Part shown: positions 62,351 through 64,000 of the stretch, piece after piece | Layout: the number at the start of each line of letters is the position of its first letter | How positions within the stretch are numbered: the first letter of the stretch is position 1 | From: a bacterium c-19 | Lineage (GTDB): Bacteria; Bacillota_I; Bacilli_A; Erysipelotrichales; Erysipelotrichaceae | Reading direction: 5' to 3' | Assembly: GCA_009917405.1 (NCBI GenBank) | Contig: QZED01000001.1 | Location: 186,001 to 250,000 of the forward strand | DNA length: 64,000 nt | Notes under the pieces: generated by a model | The model's database searches: none | What the model was told of the DNA's origin: nothing | What the model saw: the letters and a program-made list of their open reading frames with translations, nothing else | Made by a program: the position numbers and the translations under genes

Positions 62351-62992
62351 AGGAAGTTCTCTTTTAATAACAAATAAGCCATCTTTTTGTAAAATAGCTA
62401 AAAACACATCTTTGCTGGATGAAATTCCCTGTTTTAATAAAGCTTCACTTAACCATACCTCATCTAAATGCAGATCCTTTAATACTTCGTTATTGATCAC
62501 TCCGTCACTGATGATCGGAATCGGATGCTTTACTTTGCACTTATTCTTTTCCATAATGCTCAATGTTCCGTTATTTTCCATAATCGCAAACTCTACTTCT
62601 TGAGGTGATGCGATATTTTTTTCATGCAGCTGCGTCATTAAATCATCAATATTATAGCGCTCTTTTCGCATAACCTCTTGATTGATATGCCCGTTATGAA
62701 TCAAAATCACACTTTTACCGTCAAAAATATCACGCGATTTTTTACTTTTTAACAGTACCCATGACACAAGAATTTGTAATAGCGCCAAGGTCGCAATCGG
62801 TATTAATGATTTTAAGATGCTTTCATCTAATTCAGTAATGGAAATTGCTAATAATTCTGACATAACTAAGTAAATGACAATATCAAATATGCTTAATTCA
62901 CCGATTTCCCGTTTCCCCATAATCCGCATTGCGATAATGATAATAAAATAAATAACGATACATTTATAAATCAGCGTAAAATACTCCTGCAT
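62327..62992 (-). CDS. DUF421 (YetF-type) membrane protein
   Basis: This 221-residue protein has three N-terminal membrane helices (KCIVIYFIIIIAMRIMGKREIGELSIFDIVIYL is the family signature area) and a cytoplasmic C-terminal beta domain. The YetF/YrbG family is common in spore formers; its function is unclear, though a link with the spore coat or germination has been suggested. I chose the ATG at 62992 with AAGGAGG upstream. Its end overlaps the end of spoVB by 24 bases on the opposite strand. Confidence 0.88.
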   Translation of the reverse strand: MQEYFTLIYKCIVIYFIIIIAMRIMGKREIGELSIFDIVIYLVMSELLAISITELDESILKSLIPIATLALLQILVSWVLLKSKKSRDIFDGKSVILIHNGHINQEVMRKERYNIDDLMTQLHEKNIASPQEVEFAIMENNGTLSIMEKNKCKVKHPIPIISDGVINNEVLKDLHLDEVWLSEALLKQGISSSKDVFLAILQKDGLFVIKRELPSTDRFLS

Positions 62993-63052
62993 TTTATTTC
63001 CTCCTTGTACTAGATCGTACATTTTTATCATAAACTGAATCGAGGTGATTTC

Positions 63053-63409
63053 ATGAAAGAAAATTTGCTTGCCATAGGTAAATCAATGGCAGCCTTATGT
63101 GCATGTTCGATATTATTTTCGCTTATTTTAGCCGCATTATACTATTTTCATATAGTATCACAGTCTACTTTTCATATTTTAAACTGGATATTCGGCTTTT
63201 TAGCATATGGCTTTTCCGGAATCTTATTAGGAATTGGAATAAAGAAAAAAGCGCTGTTACACGCTTTCGGAGTATTGGTCATCATTTTCATAATCGGATT
63301 GATCTGTATGGATCAATATTCAGTGATGAATCTGATCGAGTTTGCATCAAAGCTGCTCGCATATGCACTCGGCAGTATCGCAGTCACATTGAAGCGCAAT
63401 GACGCTTAA
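63053..63409 (+). CDS. TIGR04086-like four-helix membrane protein (YrzE type)
   Basis: This 118-residue, hydrophobic protein has four membrane helices at about 9-32, 40-62, 67-84 and 95-112. It resembles the TIGR04086/YrzE family of unknown function, which is found beside yajC, DUF421 and spoVB genes in spore formers; the same neighbours are here. A GAGGTGAT ribosome site precedes the ATG. It ends 4 bases inside ruvB on the opposite strand. Confidence 0.75.
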   Translation: MKENLLAIGKSMAALCACSILFSLILAALYYFHIVSQSTFHILNWIFGFLAYGFSGILLGIGIKKKALLHAFGVLVIIFIIGLICMDQYSVMNLIEFASKLLAYALGSIAVTLKRNDA

Positions 63410-64000
63410 TCGCTTTCCGGCGTAAAAAGATTGTCTTGATAGGAATAGCCGAGATGGCGATAAGCTTTTTCCGTTGCGATGCGTCCGCGCGGGGTTCGAT
63501 TGATAAAGCCGATTTGTAATAAATAAGGTTCATAAACATCTTCTAAGGTCATCGTTTCTTCGCCGATACTGCTGGCCAACGCTTCCAGTCCGACCGGTCC
63601 GCCCTTAAAGCGTTCGATGATTCCTTTTAAATATTTATGATCGACATGATCTAAACCAAGCTGATCAACTTTTAATTTATTCAATGCCATATCGGCGATC
63701 TCCTTAGAGATCACACCGTTGTTAATGACCTGCGCAAAATCGCGTACTCGTCGAAACAAGCGATTGGCAATACGTGGAGTGCCGCGGGAGCGCAAGGCGA
63801 TTTCTTTTACCGCATCGGCATCTATATTTGTATCCATTACCTTTGCGGTACGCTGAACAATCTTGCACAGATCTGCCAAAGCATAAAACTCCAGTTGCGA
63901 GATAATGCCGAAACGATCACGCAGAGGAGCAGTTAAATCACCAGCTCGTGTAGTTGCACCTACCAATGTAAACGGCGGCAGATCTAAGCGAATGGAGCGC
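63406..64000 (-). CDS. ruvB: Holliday junction helicase RuvB, C-terminal part (runs off right edge)
   Basis: About 197 residues are visible, beginning within the AAA+ domain at [19 protein letters not shown] (sensor 1 area) and continuing through [16 protein letters not shown] (arginine sensor 2) to the winged-helix DNA-binding domain ([20 protein letters not shown]). RuvB drives branch migration of Holliday junctions with RuvA. The reading frame is open to the window edge, so the N-terminal part with Walker A lies beyond it. Confidence 0.95.
   Translation of the reverse strand, partial: RSIRLDLPPFTLVGATTRAGDLTAPLRDRFGIISQLEFYALADLCKIVQRTAKVMDTNIDADAVKEIALRSRGTPRIANRLFRRVRDFAQVINNGVISKEIADMALNKLKVDQLGLDHVDHKYLKGIIERFKGGPVGLEALASSIGEETMTLEDVYEPYLLQIGFINRTPRGRIATEKAYRHLGYSYQDNLFTPESD

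Noticed and set aside
1-64000. CRISPR arrays, insertion sequences, rRNA operons, prophage genes
   Set aside because: None seen: no regularly spaced repeats, transposase-like frames, rRNA-like stretches or phage structural genes.

Overview
The window reads as chromosome of a low-GC, Gram-positive-type Firmicute. It most resembles an Erysipelotrichia-like relative of the Bacilli; this is judged from protein character and gene order only, as no database search was possible. Supporting signs are strong AGGAGG ribosome sites, a comG competence operon, a T-box leader, single-subunit-type GlyRS, rpoD/dnaG/trmK clustering, sporulation genes (spoIVB, spoIIIAH, spoVB-like) and a fused SecDF. Most genes lie on the minus strand, and almost all are compact core genes.

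Layout, left to right. 1-1103: the start of an acidic protein of unknown role and a small membrane protein. 1144-4784: a complete seven-gene comG pseudopilus operon, including a 59-codon comGE. 4887-12771: MBL hydrolase, rpmG, class B PBP, ispG (+), a small XRE regulator, a cyclophilin lipoprotein, nfo and a DEAD-box helicase. 12869-22185: ispH (+), then trmK-rpoD-dnaG-glyQS and recO-era-cdd-dgkA-ybeY. 22402-28504: a Na/Pi cotransporter, rhodanese lipoprotein, tRNA-Glu(CUC), DUF4352 lipoprotein, an unusual protein kinase facing an HTH-like partner, and spoIVB. 28563-37689: recN-tlyA-dxs-ispA-xseB-xseA-nusB, a 5'-nucleotidase, asp23-like and spoIIIAH. 37744-42171: a divergent RelA/SpoT-domain protein, ribF, truB and a TtcA-GNAT fusion (+). 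42284-42500: a free-standing structured RNA that folds like 6S RNA. 42567-47018: a small secreted protein followed by two fused ABC ATPase-permeases. 47046-53254: aspS-hisS behind a T-box, rel and apt. 53436-58066: efp, recJ and an ECF sigma/anti-sigma/DUF4362 operon. 58189-64000: an XRE remnant, secDF, comN, spoVB-like (+), DUF421, yrzE-like (+) and the 3' part of ruvB.

Functional links. Four MEP/isoprenoid genes (ispG, ispH, dxs, ispA) fall in one window. Stringent-response functions appear twice: a full Rel, and a divergent synthetase-like protein. tRNA and ribosome functions are dense. The backbone keeps the gene neighbourhoods known from Bacillus (comG...yqgX; ispG/nfo/cshB/ispH; sigA-dnaG-...-era-ybeY; spoIVB-recN-...-spoIIIAH; aspS-hisS-rel-apt-recJ-secDF-comN-spoVB-ruvB), with a few accessory insertions.

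The insertions are the most interesting parts: the secreted-protein/ABC locus at 42567-47018, the kinase/HTH pair at 25870-27419, the TtcA-GNAT fusion, the candidate 6S RNA, and the ECF operon between recJ and secDF. No CRISPR array, insertion sequence, prophage or rRNA gene was seen.
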